From Microbulbifer variabilis ATCC 700307 (GTDB taxonomy: Bacteria > Pseudomonadota > Gammaproteobacteria > Pseudomonadales > Cellvibrionaceae): a DNA stretch of 64,000 bases. Location of the stretch: assembly GCF_000380565.1 (NCBI RefSeq), contig NZ_AQYJ01000028.1, positions 310,001 through 374,000 on the forward strand. Reading direction: 5' to 3'. The notes under the pieces were generated by a model. That model ran no database searches, was not told where the DNA came from, and saw only the letters and a program-made list of their open reading frames with translations. The first letter of the stretch is position 1. The number at the start of each line of letters is the position of its first letter. The translations under genes and the position numbers were made by a program. Positions 1-8,628 of the stretch are shown in pieces.

Positions 1-404
1 ATGGCATAGGGAGAGCCGGCGCGGCCTTTAACCACGTCTGGATCATCGTTACTGATACCGTATTCCGTATAGTCGCCAACGAGCGCGTGGTGCAGGGCAC
101 CGGTGTACCAGATATGGGTGGCGCCCAGCGCGTGGATTTCATTCAGTGCTTTTGAGGTAAAGTCGGAGAACTTACCCACACCATTCTCTTCGAGTGTGCC
201 CCAGGGTTTGTTGGTGCTGTTAGTGTTGCCAAATAAGCGCGGCAGCACTTGGTAGATAACCGCTTTTTTCTCTGCAACTTTTTCAGCGGGCTGTATTTCT
301 TCCGGGCCGCTCTCCTGGCTGCAGCTGGCAGCGCCGAATAGAGCAGCACCTAGTAATGAAGCCGAAATGAGTTTGGCAATAAACAGGGAATGTAACTTCT
401 TCAT
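1..404 (-). CDS. GH13 alpha-amylase-family lipoprotein (partial, 3' end outside window)
   Basis: The reverse-strand frame opens with ATG at 402-404, preceded by the ribosome site AGGAAACA, and runs off the left edge, giving about 134 residues. It begins MKKLHSLFIAKLISASLL and has a lipoprotein-type signal ending in GAASC, so Cys28 or so would be lipidated. The mature part reads KKAVIYQVLPRLFGNTN and later EIHALGATHIWYTGALHH, the usual first beta strand and helix of a GH13 barrel. It probably hydrolyses alpha-1,4-glucans at the outer membrane or in the periplasm. It lies 52 bases after the GH31 gene on the same strand, so the two look like one operon for starch or maltodextrin use. The catalytic residues lie outside the window, so its exact specificity cannot be told. 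Confidence 0.8.
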   Translation of the reverse strand, partial: MKKLHSLFIAKLISASLLGAALFGAASCSQESGPEEIQPAEKVAEKKAVIYQVLPRLFGNTNSTNKPWGTLEENGVGKFSDFTSKALNEIHALGATHIWYTGALHHALVGDYTEYGISNDDPDVVKGRAGSPYA

Positions 405-456
405 TGTTTCCTGATGACTTTAAAAGTTTTTAGTCAGTGAACAGCGGTTTGCTGAA

Positions 457-2898
457 TTATTGATTTTTGAGCGTTAAATCCAGCGGTTCTTTGTGCCAGT
501 CAAATTTAACCAGCAGTTGCTGCTTGCGCTTGTTGTACCAGGCCCCACGGGGTGCCTGAGCAAAGTCTTTTTCACTGTCGAAAATAGGCAGGGATTCGCC
601 GGTAACATCAAGCTGCGCAGGCACTTGTTGCCAGTTGTGGATCTTTAAATTGACCTTGCGGGATTCCGGCATACCGGTATAACCGTCTCCTTCTCGATTA
701 AAGGCGAAGGTTAAACCCTGCTGTTTGTTTTCAGCTGAGAAATGCAGTTTCTCGTATTTGCCTTTTTCAAAAGCCTGCGCGGTAGCGCCATCATCTTCAT
801 AAACATAGCGCTCGGACTTTGCTGCTGATGGGTGCGCGTAGTAGTCCAGGATCAGGTTTTTACTGGAGTAATCGCGGCTGCTGTGAATATCGTCAATGGT
901 GGGAATAATGGCGCCGGCCCGCACCAGTACAGGAATCGTTTTCAGGTTCACCTCTACCAGGGACTGATCGCCAGAATATTGTTCATCAGTCCAGTAATCG
1001 AACCAGGTGCCGCCGGGCAGTTTTACCGCGACCTCATCCACATCTTCTTCCACGACCGGGGCAACGAGGAAGTCCTGCCCCCACAAGTAGGCATCCTTGT
1101 AGTCCAGGAGAGATAGGTCACTTTCGTTTTCGAAAAACAGCGGGCGCATCAGCGGCATGCCGGTCTGGCTGTTTTCGAAGGCGAGGGTGTAGTTGTAGGG
1201 CAGCAGGCGATAGCGTAGTTTTACATACTCGCGCAGGATATCGCGGGTGCGGCGGTCGTGGAAAACCGGTTCGGAAGCAATATGCTCCTGGGCGTGCGGG
1301 CGGTAAACCGGTTGGAATACGCCGTACTGTAACCAGCGGATATAGAGTTCGCGGTCAAATTTCTCGCCGCCGGCAAAGCCACCCAGGTCTGAATGGGTGT
1401 AGCCAAAGCCCAGCAAGCCCATACTCAGAGCCAATTCCACCTGGGGCTGCAAGCCACCCCATTCCCGAGCGACGTCGCCGGTCCAGGGGATCATGCCGTA
1501 GCGCTGGGAGCCGGCAAAACCGGAGCGCATCATAATAAAGGGGCGACGCTCAGAGTGCTTTGCCGTTTGGCGTTCGTGCAGTAATTGCGCCCAGGCGTGG
1601 CCGAAGGCGTTGTGGATTTCATCGGCCATACCGATTGCGTGAACGGTATCGGAGGGGTGAACTTCCGGTTCACCCAGGTCGCCCCACCAGCCGGCTACGC
1701 CCTGTTCCAATAACCCGTCGTAAATATTCCAGAACCAGTCGCGGCCATCTTCGGAGAAGACATCGATCAGGCCGGTATTGCCGAAGTAGAAATCAAAACG
1801 CTTGGGCTCTCCGGCCAGGTTTTTGGCCAGGGCATTATTCGCCACGGCTTCCTGCCAGCGCTCGGAGGTGGAGAGGACAAAAGGCTCGGTCACCAGAATG
1901 GTATTGATGCCGCGTTTTTTAAGGTCTGCCATCATCTTTTCTGGTTCGGGAAAGGCTTCCTTGTCCCAGGCCAGGTTGCCCATATGGCCTTTGATATCCG
2001 GGCCAAACCAGTAGAGATCCAACACCAGGGCGTCCAGGGGGAAATCTTCTTCGGCAAACTTATCCACGGTTGCGCGGACTTCGGCTTCGCTGTGATAGCC
2101 AAAGCGCGAGGCGAAGTTACCCAGGGCCCAACGGGGTGGCAGGGGCTGTTTGCCGGTGGTGGATACATAATTTTCCAGCAACTGTGGATAAGTCTCACCG
2201 GCTACCACGATGTAAGCGGTGCGCCCGGCTACGGCTTCAAATTGCAGGATATCTTCTTCGTTTGCGCCCAGATCCAGGGTGCCGGTGGCAGAGTTGTCGA
2301 ACAGCAGAATGTATTTGTTGCTGGACAGTACTGCAGGCAGGGAAAAATACATCTGGTTGGATTCGGTGGTGTACCCGTAATGGGCACGGTTATACAGGGG
2401 CAGGCGTTGACCGCGACGGTCCATCCCCATAACCCGCTCTCCACCGCCCAGTAGTTTTTCCTCTGGCGACAGTGCAAAGCGGAATCCGCGCATTGTCTCG
2501 GTGGCAAAGAAGCCGCTTTCTTCACTAAGGATTGGCTCTTTACCGCGAAAGTACTCAATTCGGAAGGGAGACTTGTGGATAATTGCTGTAAGGGAGCCAG
2601 TTTGGTAGATGAGCTTGTCCTCTCCGTCCCGCAACTGGGCCTTGAACGAACTTTCCGGCTTGTCGTCAATAGCAAAAGAAGGCAGCTGTTTGATACCTTC
2701 GCTGTGGTAGTGCAGGGAGAGTGCCGAAGGGCCGACCGGTGTAAGGGAGACCTCGCCATCATTTAATTGTATGGTAAGTGAGTCTTTGCTTTGCTGATGT
2801 GCCAGGTAACTTCTTGATTCACCGGCTACAGCGAGTACGCTCAAGCAGAGGGTGCTGGCAAGGGCAATTAGACGCAGAAGGGGCAGATTTGGGATCAT
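457..2898 (-). CDS. secreted GH31 alpha-glucosidase / alpha-1,4-transglucosylase
   Basis: 813 residues with a Sec signal peptide (about residues 1-26, cleavage near AVA-GES). The GH31 barrel is clear: YWFGPD near 296, the nucleophile motif GWWGDLGEPE with Asp407, and the acid/base region PWTGDVAREW with Asp475, followed by GFGYTHSDLGGF. The GDLGEPE form of the nucleophile motif and the length match Agd31B of Cellvibrio japonicus, a GH31 enzyme that transfers glucosyl units between alpha-1,4-glucans. That activity is therefore more likely than simple hydrolysis, but this rests on remembered family similarity. It acts outside the cytoplasm, upstream of the GH13 lipoprotein gene and divergent from the MFS transporter, with MalT-box-like sites between. 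Confidence 0.88.
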   Translation of the reverse strand: MIPNLPLLRLIALASTLCLSVLAVAGESRSYLAHQQSKDSLTIQLNDGEVSLTPVGPSALSLHYHSEGIKQLPSFAIDDKPESSFKAQLRDGEDKLIYQTGSLTAIIHKSPFRIEYFRGKEPILSEESGFFATETMRGFRFALSPEEKLLGGGERVMGMDRRGQRLPLYNRAHYGYTTESNQMYFSLPAVLSSNKYILLFDNSATGTLDLGANEEDILQFEAVAGRTAYIVVAGETYPQLLENYVSTTGKQPLPPRWALGNFASRFGYHSEAEVRATVDKFAEEDFPLDALVLDLYWFGPDIKGHMGNLAWDKEAFPEPEKMMADLKKRGINTILVTEPFVLSTSERWQEAVANNALAKNLAGEPKRFDFYFGNTGLIDVFSEDGRDWFWNIYDGLLEQGVAGWWGDLGEPEVHPSDTVHAIGMADEIHNAFGHAWAQLLHERQTAKHSERRPFIMMRSGFAGSQRYGMIPWTGDVAREWGGLQPQVELALSMGLLGFGYTHSDLGGFAGGEKFDRELYIRWLQYGVFQPVYRPHAQEHIASEPVFHDRRTRDILREYVKLRYRLLPYNYTLAFENSQTGMPLMRPLFFENESDLSLLDYKDAYLWGQDFLVAPVVEEDVDEVAVKLPGGTWFDYWTDEQYSGDQSLVEVNLKTIPVLVRAGAIIPTIDDIHSSRDYSSKNLILDYYAHPSAAKSERYVYEDDGATAQAFEKGKYEKLHFSAENKQQGLTFAFNREGDGYTGMPESRKVNLKIHNWQQVPAQLDVTGESLPIFDSEKDFAQAPRGAWYNKRKQQLLVKFDWHKEPLDLTLKNQ

Positions 2899-2943
2899 CG
2901 CGCGGAACTTCAGTTGATTATTTGACTATTTGTGGCTGCAGGA

Positions 2944-2959
2944 CCTGTGCGGGCACAGG
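2944..2959. promoter_or_regulatory. inverted repeat upstream of the GH31 gene
   Basis: CCTGTGC and GCACAGG flank a 2-base spacer, giving 7-bp perfect arms in the divergent intergenic region, about 45 bases before the GH31 start. It could be an operator or part of the GH31 leader. The protein that would bind it is not known. Confidence 0.35.
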
Positions 2960-2996
2960 GGACCCAAGCCTATGCTAAGGCACTATTTAGTGCTTG

Positions 2997-3020
2997 CATC
3001 CTCCCCCTGTGGGGAGGATG
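2997..3020. promoter_or_regulatory. inverted MalT-box-like pair between GH31 and MFS genes
   Basis: CATCCTCCCC, a 4-base spacer and GGGGAGGATG form a perfect 10-bp inverted repeat. Each arm read outwards is GGGGAGGATG, which fits the enterobacterial MalT box GGGGA(T/G)GAGG at all but two positions. It sits between the divergent GH31 (start 2898) and MFS (start 3083) genes, and a malT-like gene lies at 21.7 kb. A pair of head-to-head boxes serving both promoters is the simplest reading. A hairpin in the MFS leader is the alternative. Confidence 0.55.
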
Positions 3021-3082
3021 GAGACCTGAGGTTGGCGTGACAGAATGGCAAAATAAGCATAAATAGAGATGCGGTGATCCCA

Positions 3083-4600
3083 ATGACCCAATCAGTAAAC
3101 GGCGCCGCCGCGCCCCGGGCCCAACAGCCGAGCCTGCCCTTCTGGCAGGTATGGAATGTCAGCCTCGGATTCCTGGGAGTGCAGTTTGGCTTCTCCCTGC
3201 AAAATGCGAATGCCAGCCGGATCTTGTCTGATTTGGGAGCGGATTTACACTCGCTGTCACTTTTCTGGATAGTGGCTCCGCTGATGGGGCTTATTGTGCA
3301 GCCTATCGTGGGCTCTGCTTCGGACCGTACCTGGAGCCGTTTTGGGCGCCGCAATCCGTATATCCTGTTTGGTGCTATTGCCGCAGCTCTGGGTATGGCG
3401 TTTATGCCCAATGCTGGAATTGTCGTAGCTCTGGTGGCGCCAATTTTGTTCGGCGGTGTAATGCTGGCACTGATGGATGCCGCCTTCAATGTCACCATGC
3501 AGCCTTTCCGCGCACTGGTGGCAGATATGGTGCCCTCAGAGCAGCGCACCTTGGGATATTCCATCCAATCCCTACTGATTAATATCGGTGCCATTTTTGG
3601 CTCTATGCTTCCATTTATCCTCACCAATGTTATCGGCCTGGAAAATACTGCCCGTGCCGGCGAAGTGGCCCCTTCGGTGATCTGGGCTTTTTATATAGGT
3701 GCAACAGTATTATTGGGTAGTGTGCTTTGGACAGTTGTGCGTACCAAGGAATACCCACCGGAGCAGTACAATGCTTATAAAGGCCTTGATGCGGAGCAGT
3801 TGCAAAAAGAGCGGGAACAGAAAGGGACACTTTTACAACGTTTGGGTGGCTTTTTCCGTTTGATGCTGAGTATGCCCCGCACTATGCGCCAGTTGGCCTT
3901 GGTGCAATTCTTCTCATGGTTCGCCCTGTTTATTATGTGGGTATACACAACCCCAGCGATTACCCAGCATGTTTGGGGAGTGGAAGCCAAGTGGTTTGAT
4001 CCCGCTTACCTTGAAACTGTAAGTGAAATTCCCACGTATATCGCCGCAGCTAAGGGTGCGGCGGGTGACTGGGTGGGCATTATCTTCGCTGCCTATTCGC
4101 TGTTTGCTGCGTTGTTTTCGATTGTGTTGGCGAGGGTGGCTCAACTGCTGGGGCGCAGACTGACTTACTCACTATCTTTAGCGCTGGGAGGGTTGGGTTA
4201 TATTGGGTTCTTGCTGTTTCAGGGTGGCGAGCCGACCGAGGTGAATCTGCTGATCACCCAGGTCTCTGTGCCCAGCGGTGCACTGGGTTTGTTACTGCCA
4301 ATGATTGGTGTCGGTATTGCCTGGGCGGCAATTTTGGCAATGCCCTACGCGATCTTATCCGACACCCTGCCGGCAGATAAAACCGGTGTGTATATGGGAA
4401 TCTTTAATTTCACAATTGCTGCACCCCAGATAATTTCTGCTTTGGTGGCGGGGCTGATCTTGAAGTCGGTGTTCGACAACCAGGCGATTTACATTATTGT
4501 TTTGGCCGGGGTGAGTATGCTGCTCGGTGCGGTATCAGTATTTTTTGTGCGGGAAACTGTAGAATCGGAAACTGAATTACGGGCTGGTACTACAGCTTAA
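3083..4600 (+). CDS. MFS sugar transporter, sucrose/maltose:H+ symporter type
   Basis: About 505 residues with roughly 12 hydrophobic segments. The N-terminal half has QFGFSLQNANASRI, then IVGSASDRTWSRFGRRNPYI, the loop 2-3 signature of MFS carriers close to the SUT/GPH-type disaccharide symporters found beside GH13 and GH31 genes in Caulobacter, Xanthomonas and Alteromonadales. It would bring maltose or short maltodextrins across the inner membrane. GTG at 3074 in the same frame is a second possible start. It is divergent from the GH31 gene with MalT-like boxes between, and is followed by a strong terminator. The substrate is inferred from neighbours. Confidence 0.8.
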   Translation: MTQSVNGAAAPRAQQPSLPFWQVWNVSLGFLGVQFGFSLQNANASRILSDLGADLHSLSLFWIVAPLMGLIVQPIVGSASDRTWSRFGRRNPYILFGAIAAALGMAFMPNAGIVVALVAPILFGGVMLALMDAAFNVTMQPFRALVADMVPSEQRTLGYSIQSLLINIGAIFGSMLPFILTNVIGLENTARAGEVAPSVIWAFYIGATVLLGSVLWTVVRTKEYPPEQYNAYKGLDAEQLQKEREQKGTLLQRLGGFFRLMLSMPRTMRQLALVQFFSWFALFIMWVYTTPAITQHVWGVEAKWFDPAYLETVSEIPTYIAAAKGAAGDWVGIIFAAYSLFAALFSIVLARVAQLLGRRLTYSLSLALGGLGYIGFLLFQGGEPTEVNLLITQVSVPSGALGLLLPMIGVGIAWAAILAMPYAILSDTLPADKTGVYMGIFNFTIAAPQIISALVAGLILKSVFDNQAIYIIVLAGVSMLLGAVSVFFVRETVESETELRAGTTA

Positions 4601-4623
4601 ATTAAATCCCTTTTTCCGCTAAT

Positions 4624-4650
4624 AAGCCCCTTATTCAGGGGCTTTTTTAT
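4624..4650 (+). terminator. rho-independent terminator after MFS gene
   Basis: AAGCCCC, a 7-base loop and GGGGCTT are followed by a T run, 25 bases after the MFS stop codon. Confidence 0.85.
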
Positions 4651-4766
4651 TGGTGTTAGTCTATCTGAATGGATTGGCCAGAAACTCTGGGGGAGCCCCT
4701 GGATTTTGACAGTTTGGTGCCTGTCTACCTAGACTGGCTCTGTCTCACAGAAAATTACAATCTCCT

Positions 4767-6173
4767 ATGTCCTTTTTTAATGTAATCGAACAAGCGCTAA
4801 AGATCTTTGCCGATTTTGTCTGGGGGCCACCGCTGCTTGTCTTGCTAGTTGGTGGCGGATTGGCATTACTGCTTTATTCTCGCGGCCGACCCTATCGTCA
4901 TTTGGGGCACAGTATCGGGCTGTTAAGTGGTCGCTATGATGACCCAAATGATCCAGGCCAGGTAAATCATAGCCAGGCACTATCTACAGCACTTTCCGGT
5001 ACTCTGGGGCTGGGCAATATTGCCGGTGTGGCCATTGCCATTACCGCCGGTGGGCCGGGGGCCATTTTTTGGATGTGGGTTACCGCTTTGGTGGGGGTGG
5101 CTACAAAATTTTATACCGCGACCCTCGCCGTGATGTTTCGTGGCAGTGATACGAATGGGGAGTTGCAGGGTGGTCCCATGTATGTCATCCGTGAAGGTCT
5201 TGGTAAACGCTGGATGCCACTGGCTGTTTTATTTGCTGTGGCCGGATTGTGCGGCATGTTGCCGGTATTTCAGTCCAACCAGACTACTCAATTATTGCGA
5301 GAGTCTTTCGCCGAACCGCTGGGCTGGGTAGCACCGGGTGGTTCTCTGTTGTTTGATTTTATTATTGGCTTATTAATCGCTATTGCCTCAGCGTACGTGA
5401 TTGCCGGGCGAATCCAGCGTATTGGCAAATTTTCCGAGAGAATTGTGCCAGGGATGGTGCTGTTTTATTTCACCTTGACCCTGATTGTGATCGGAAATTT
5501 TTGGGAGCAGGTTCCAGCGGCATTTGCCCTTATTTTTAGTGATGCGTTTAGTGGCCAAGCGATTGCCGGTGGTGCTCTTGGTACAGTGATCACGATCGGC
5601 GTAAGCCGAGGGGCTTTCTCTAATGAGGCGGGTATCGGTACCGAATCATTGGCGCACGGTGCGGCAAAAACCTGCGAGCCGGTGCGCGAAGGCGTGGTTG
5701 CTATGTTGGGGCCTATTGTGGATACCCTGCTGATCTGCACCTGTACCGCCCTGGTAATATTACTTACCGGGGCTTGGCAGCAAGGTGAGGGTGTGGCTGG
5801 TGTGACTCTGACCGCACAGGCATTTTCTCAGGTGTTTGGCCAGTTGGGGCCCATTCTGTTGCTGTTTATGGTGTTTCCCTTGGCCTTTAGTACAATCGTT
5901 ACCTGCTGGTACTACGGTATGAAGTGCTATGTGTTTCTTTTTGGCAGTCGCTGGCAGGGGCTTTATACCGGGCTCTATATGGTGCTGATTGTGTTGGGGG
6001 CGGTGGCGTCCTTGAGTGCAGTTAACAGTATTATTATTGGCATGTACGCTGTGATGGCCGTACCTACCATGGTATCTACACTGTTGCTGGCGCGACATGT
6101 TAATCGAGCTGCTCATGATTATTTCACCCGCATGGAAGTTTCGAGGCGGAAGGGGGCAAAAGTTTCCCAATAA
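4767..6173 (+). CDS. sodium:alanine/glycine symporter (AGCS family)
   Basis: 468 residues, about ten membrane spans. The stretch GTLGLGNIAGVAIAITAGGP (residues about 78-97) and the following FWMWVTALVG are the AGCS signature, and GAFSNEAGIGTESLAHGAAK (near 285) is the second conserved block. The family imports alanine, glycine or sometimes glutamine with Na+. The gene stands alone between two terminators. There is a weak ribosome site (AATTACAATCTCCT) before the ATG. The exact amino acid carried cannot be read from the sequence. Confidence 0.9.
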   Translation: MSFFNVIEQALKIFADFVWGPPLLVLLVGGGLALLLYSRGRPYRHLGHSIGLLSGRYDDPNDPGQVNHSQALSTALSGTLGLGNIAGVAIAITAGGPGAIFWMWVTALVGVATKFYTATLAVMFRGSDTNGELQGGPMYVIREGLGKRWMPLAVLFAVAGLCGMLPVFQSNQTTQLLRESFAEPLGWVAPGGSLLFDFIIGLLIAIASAYVIAGRIQRIGKFSERIVPGMVLFYFTLTLIVIGNFWEQVPAAFALIFSDAFSGQAIAGGALGTVITIGVSRGAFSNEAGIGTESLAHGAAKTCEPVREGVVAMLGPIVDTLLICTCTALVILLTGAWQQGEGVAGVTLTAQAFSQVFGQLGPILLLFMVFPLAFSTIVTCWYYGMKCYVFLFGSRWQGLYTGLYMVLIVLGAVASLSAVNSIIIGMYAVMAVPTMVSTLLLARHVNRAAHDYFTRMEVSRRKGAKVSQ

Positions 6174-6176
6174 AAG

Positions 6177-6206
6177 AAAAAGGCGAACTGTTAAGTCCGC
6201 CTTTTT
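6177..6206. terminator. bidirectional terminator between convergent genes
   Basis: AAAAAGGCG and CGCCTTTTT form a 9-bp stem around a 12-base loop. The A run on one side and the T run on the other let it work for both the AGCS gene and the convergent L,D-transpeptidase gene. Confidence 0.85.
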
Positions 6207-6224
6207 ATAGCGCTCCAATTTTGC

Positions 6225-7064
6225 CTAAGGTACGACGGATACCTTTGTTCCAACTCTAGCGTGGCGATAGAAAATCTTCGCCATATGCCAGGGGATACGG
6301 ATGCATCCATGGGAGGCCGGGTAACCGGGTACATAACCGGCGTGCATGGTGACCGGGCCGTTAATCCGCATCATGTAATCCATTGATGCGCCGCGGAAGC
6401 GAGACCCGGCGGGTTTGCGATGGCGGCGTACATCCACATTGCTGCGCAGTACTTGGCCGCGGGCACTGATATAGTGACCGTATAAGTTTGAGCGATGACT
6501 ATATTTCTTCTCAGAAATACGGAAGTTGCCTGTGGGAGTGCGATGGCCGGGTTTGCCGGTAGAGACAGGAGACATACCGGCAAGGCGCCCACCTTTATAG
6601 AAGTAGGCTATCTGGTCACTAAGGTCGATCACAATGCGTGGCGTACCCTGCACATGGGCTTTGAACCACATATGCTGGCCATATCGTGGTTGTGCCCTTT
6701 GGTATCGGCCATATCGTGGTTGTGCCCTTTGATATCGGCCGTATCTTGAATATCCCCTTTGATTCCTGCTGTATCTCGAGTGTCCCCTGTAATCCCTTCT
6801 GTATCTGTAATCCCTGCTGTACCTGGAATGCCCGCCATAGTGCCCTCCATGTCCCTGGTGAGAGACATATCTCGAGCCTTGGCGGGCGTGGGGATTGGAG
6901 TAATCTACGGCATAGGCCAGGGGAGCTAATATTGCCGATCCTACAACCACCAGTGCGGCGGCGAATGAAGAGTTTTTACGTAGAGATCCCTGCACTTTTT
7001 GTAGGGGTGTTTTCCGTTGTGTATGTATAGTTCGATGATTTTGCAGCGAAGGTCGGTTATGCAT
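6225..7064 (-). CDS. L,D-transpeptidase (YkuD domain) with tandem-repeat linker
   Basis: Start chosen at ATG 7062-7064 because GAGAGG lies 6 bases upstream. The frame stays open a further 50 codons but without a good start. The product is 279 residues: a long positive N-terminus, a hydrophobic export segment ending APLAYA (about 45-52), a Tyr/Arg/Gly-rich linker with tandem RYGRYQRAQP-like units, and a C-terminal YkuD domain with the active-site motif SHGCIRIP. YkuD enzymes make 3-3 cross-links in peptidoglycan or attach proteins to it. This one should act in the periplasm. The cationic repeat linker may bind the wall or polyanions, which is inference. Confidence 0.85.
   Translation of the reverse strand: MHNRPSLQNHRTIHTQRKTPLQKVQGSLRKNSSFAAALVVVGSAILAPLAYAVDYSNPHARQGSRYVSHQGHGGHYGGHSRYSRDYRYRRDYRGHSRYSRNQRGYSRYGRYQRAQPRYGRYQRAQPRYGQHMWFKAHVQGTPRIVIDLSDQIAYFYKGGRLAGMSPVSTGKPGHRTPTGNFRISEKKYSHRSNLYGHYISARGQVLRSNVDVRRHRKPAGSRFRGASMDYMMRINGPVTMHAGYVPGYPASHGCIRIPWHMAKIFYRHARVGTKVSVVP
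6677..6796. repeat. 30-bp tandem repeat inside the L,D-transpeptidase gene
   Basis: Units begin at 6677, 6707, 6737 and 6767. The first two differ at one base, the next two are diverged, and weaker copies continue to about 6830. The unit is a whole number of codons, so copy-number change would lengthen or shorten the RYGRYQRAQP linker without a frameshift. Confidence 0.8.
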
Positions 7065-7412
7065 TACACACCTCTCAATTGCCCGTGGGCTGTGCAAACA
7101 ACCGCAGTTGCGAACTACTGTTACTAATCCCAGGGCGAGAGACAGGCTCCCAGTTAAGCGGGATAAGACAACAGTGAGTGATTCCCCAGTGCAGATTGCC
7201 GTTATATTCGGCATTTACTGCGGGATGGGTTAGCAGTGGTATTTGCCACTACAGGTCAAGAGGATGTTAAGGTCGCCATCTTGGGCCAATCACACCAAAA
7301 TGGAATAAGGGACTTCTTTGTTAGTGCCAAGCTTGTTGGTCAGCGTTTGAACTAATAAAGCTGATACCATTTCGGACTACTCGGTGCCCCTATTTTATCT
7401 ACCGATTATCCT

Positions 7413-8341
7413 TTGACAGAAAAGATTGAGCGAAAGGGGTTTTATGAAAACTTAAGTTCATGGAATAGAAAAATATTCTCCGGATAACTGGTAGAGATGG
7501 AGACGTGATGTAGTAAAAAGGGGGGGGGGAGTAGAATAATTAAAAAGTATCTAAATAAGAGCAAGAATATACTGGATGATTTATCTTCGTGAATTCCTGA
7601 GGGCTTTACTTCCGATGTTAAGGTTGTTCAGGGTTTGATTGAAGAGCTGCCTGTTTTTGCCTCTTCCGAGAGGAATAATAAAACTGCTCAGATCTTTGAT
7701 GAAAAACACTACTTTGTAATTCCTTTTGAACTTTCAGAGGTAGGTTTTACCTTGCATACTATGCGGTGTCTGCCCAAAGAAATCCCAGAGGTTAATGACC
7801 TGCCTAAGCGGCGTATTTTCACTTCTCCAATGAATATTATGAAGGTAGCCTGCGTAAATTCATGGTGGAGTCTGCCGTGGAATTTTCACTTGAGCATAAT
7901 GAAAAGCACAGAAATCCTTAAGCCAAGCTTGCCGATGATATTGACGCTTTAGATAGAAACATGACTTTGGGAATGTTGCTCATTGGTGGTGTGGCGGCGG
8001 TTTTCAATCCTATTGTTGGTGCTGGATTGGCAGCGAAAGTACTGGTTCCCGGTGTAGGTGGGATAGTCAACAAATTTGGATTGCGTCCAGTCGGTGAGAA
8101 AATTGATGAAGCTCAATCTAAGAGAGCCATAGCAAAAGCAGAGAAAGACGTTGCCCTAAAGTTTTCTGAGGCTAGTACTCTCAAGGTTGTCAATCCAATT
8201 TTACAGGAATTGGAATTGGCTTTAAGAACTACGCAAGAACAACATGATCCGTTGAATGACCCTAATCTGGCTAGTGGATCAATTCCAGAATTGGATGGCA
8301 AGCACTGGAGAGGATTAACTGAGAAAGCAATTTTTCATTAA
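7413..8341 (+). pseudogene. decayed gene of unknown function
   Basis: One coding-like path can be followed across two frames. Frame A reads LTEKIERKGFYENLSSWNRK, meets TAA at 7485 and TGA at 7506 and 7590, then IPEGFTSDVKVVQGLIEELP onwards to about 7806. A one-base loss moves it to frame B, which reads AYFHFSNEYYEGSLRKFM, meets TAA at 7919, and continues as AKLADDIDALDRNMTL into the open stretch 7961-8341, which has a hydrophobic Gly/Val-rich segment and ends EKAIFH. The TGA at 7590 and the TAA at 7919 could be C-to-T changes of CGA and CAA. A G10 tract lies at 7520-7529. The 5' limit is uncertain. The domain family was not recognised. The two open pieces (7635-7952 and 7961-8341) should not be read as separate genes. 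Confidence 0.6.
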
Positions 8342-8628
8342 TATAAAGATATTTATTCTAATAAAAGCTGACGTAAAAAGCACACCTGGGCCCAGAAGAT
8401 TTATGCTGGCTTAAAGTTTTGTTTGCCGATATTAAAAACTGATTTACGTATGTTATTTGTTTTTTGGGGATGGTATTAAAATTTTTCCTGTTTTTATGAA
8501 AATGTTCGAATAGATATTGTTATGAATGTGGTATTTGCTTATGGAAGAGTAAAAAATTAATTTTATGTAAACCAAATCCCTTGGGTTCCGTTGAATAGTT
8601 GGGTTTTCATAAATAAACGGAGTAGAGC

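Noticed and set aside
832..2454. Plus-strand open frames opposite the GH31 gene
   Set aside because: They are antisense shadows of a long GC-rich gene with all catalytic motifs intact on the minus strand.
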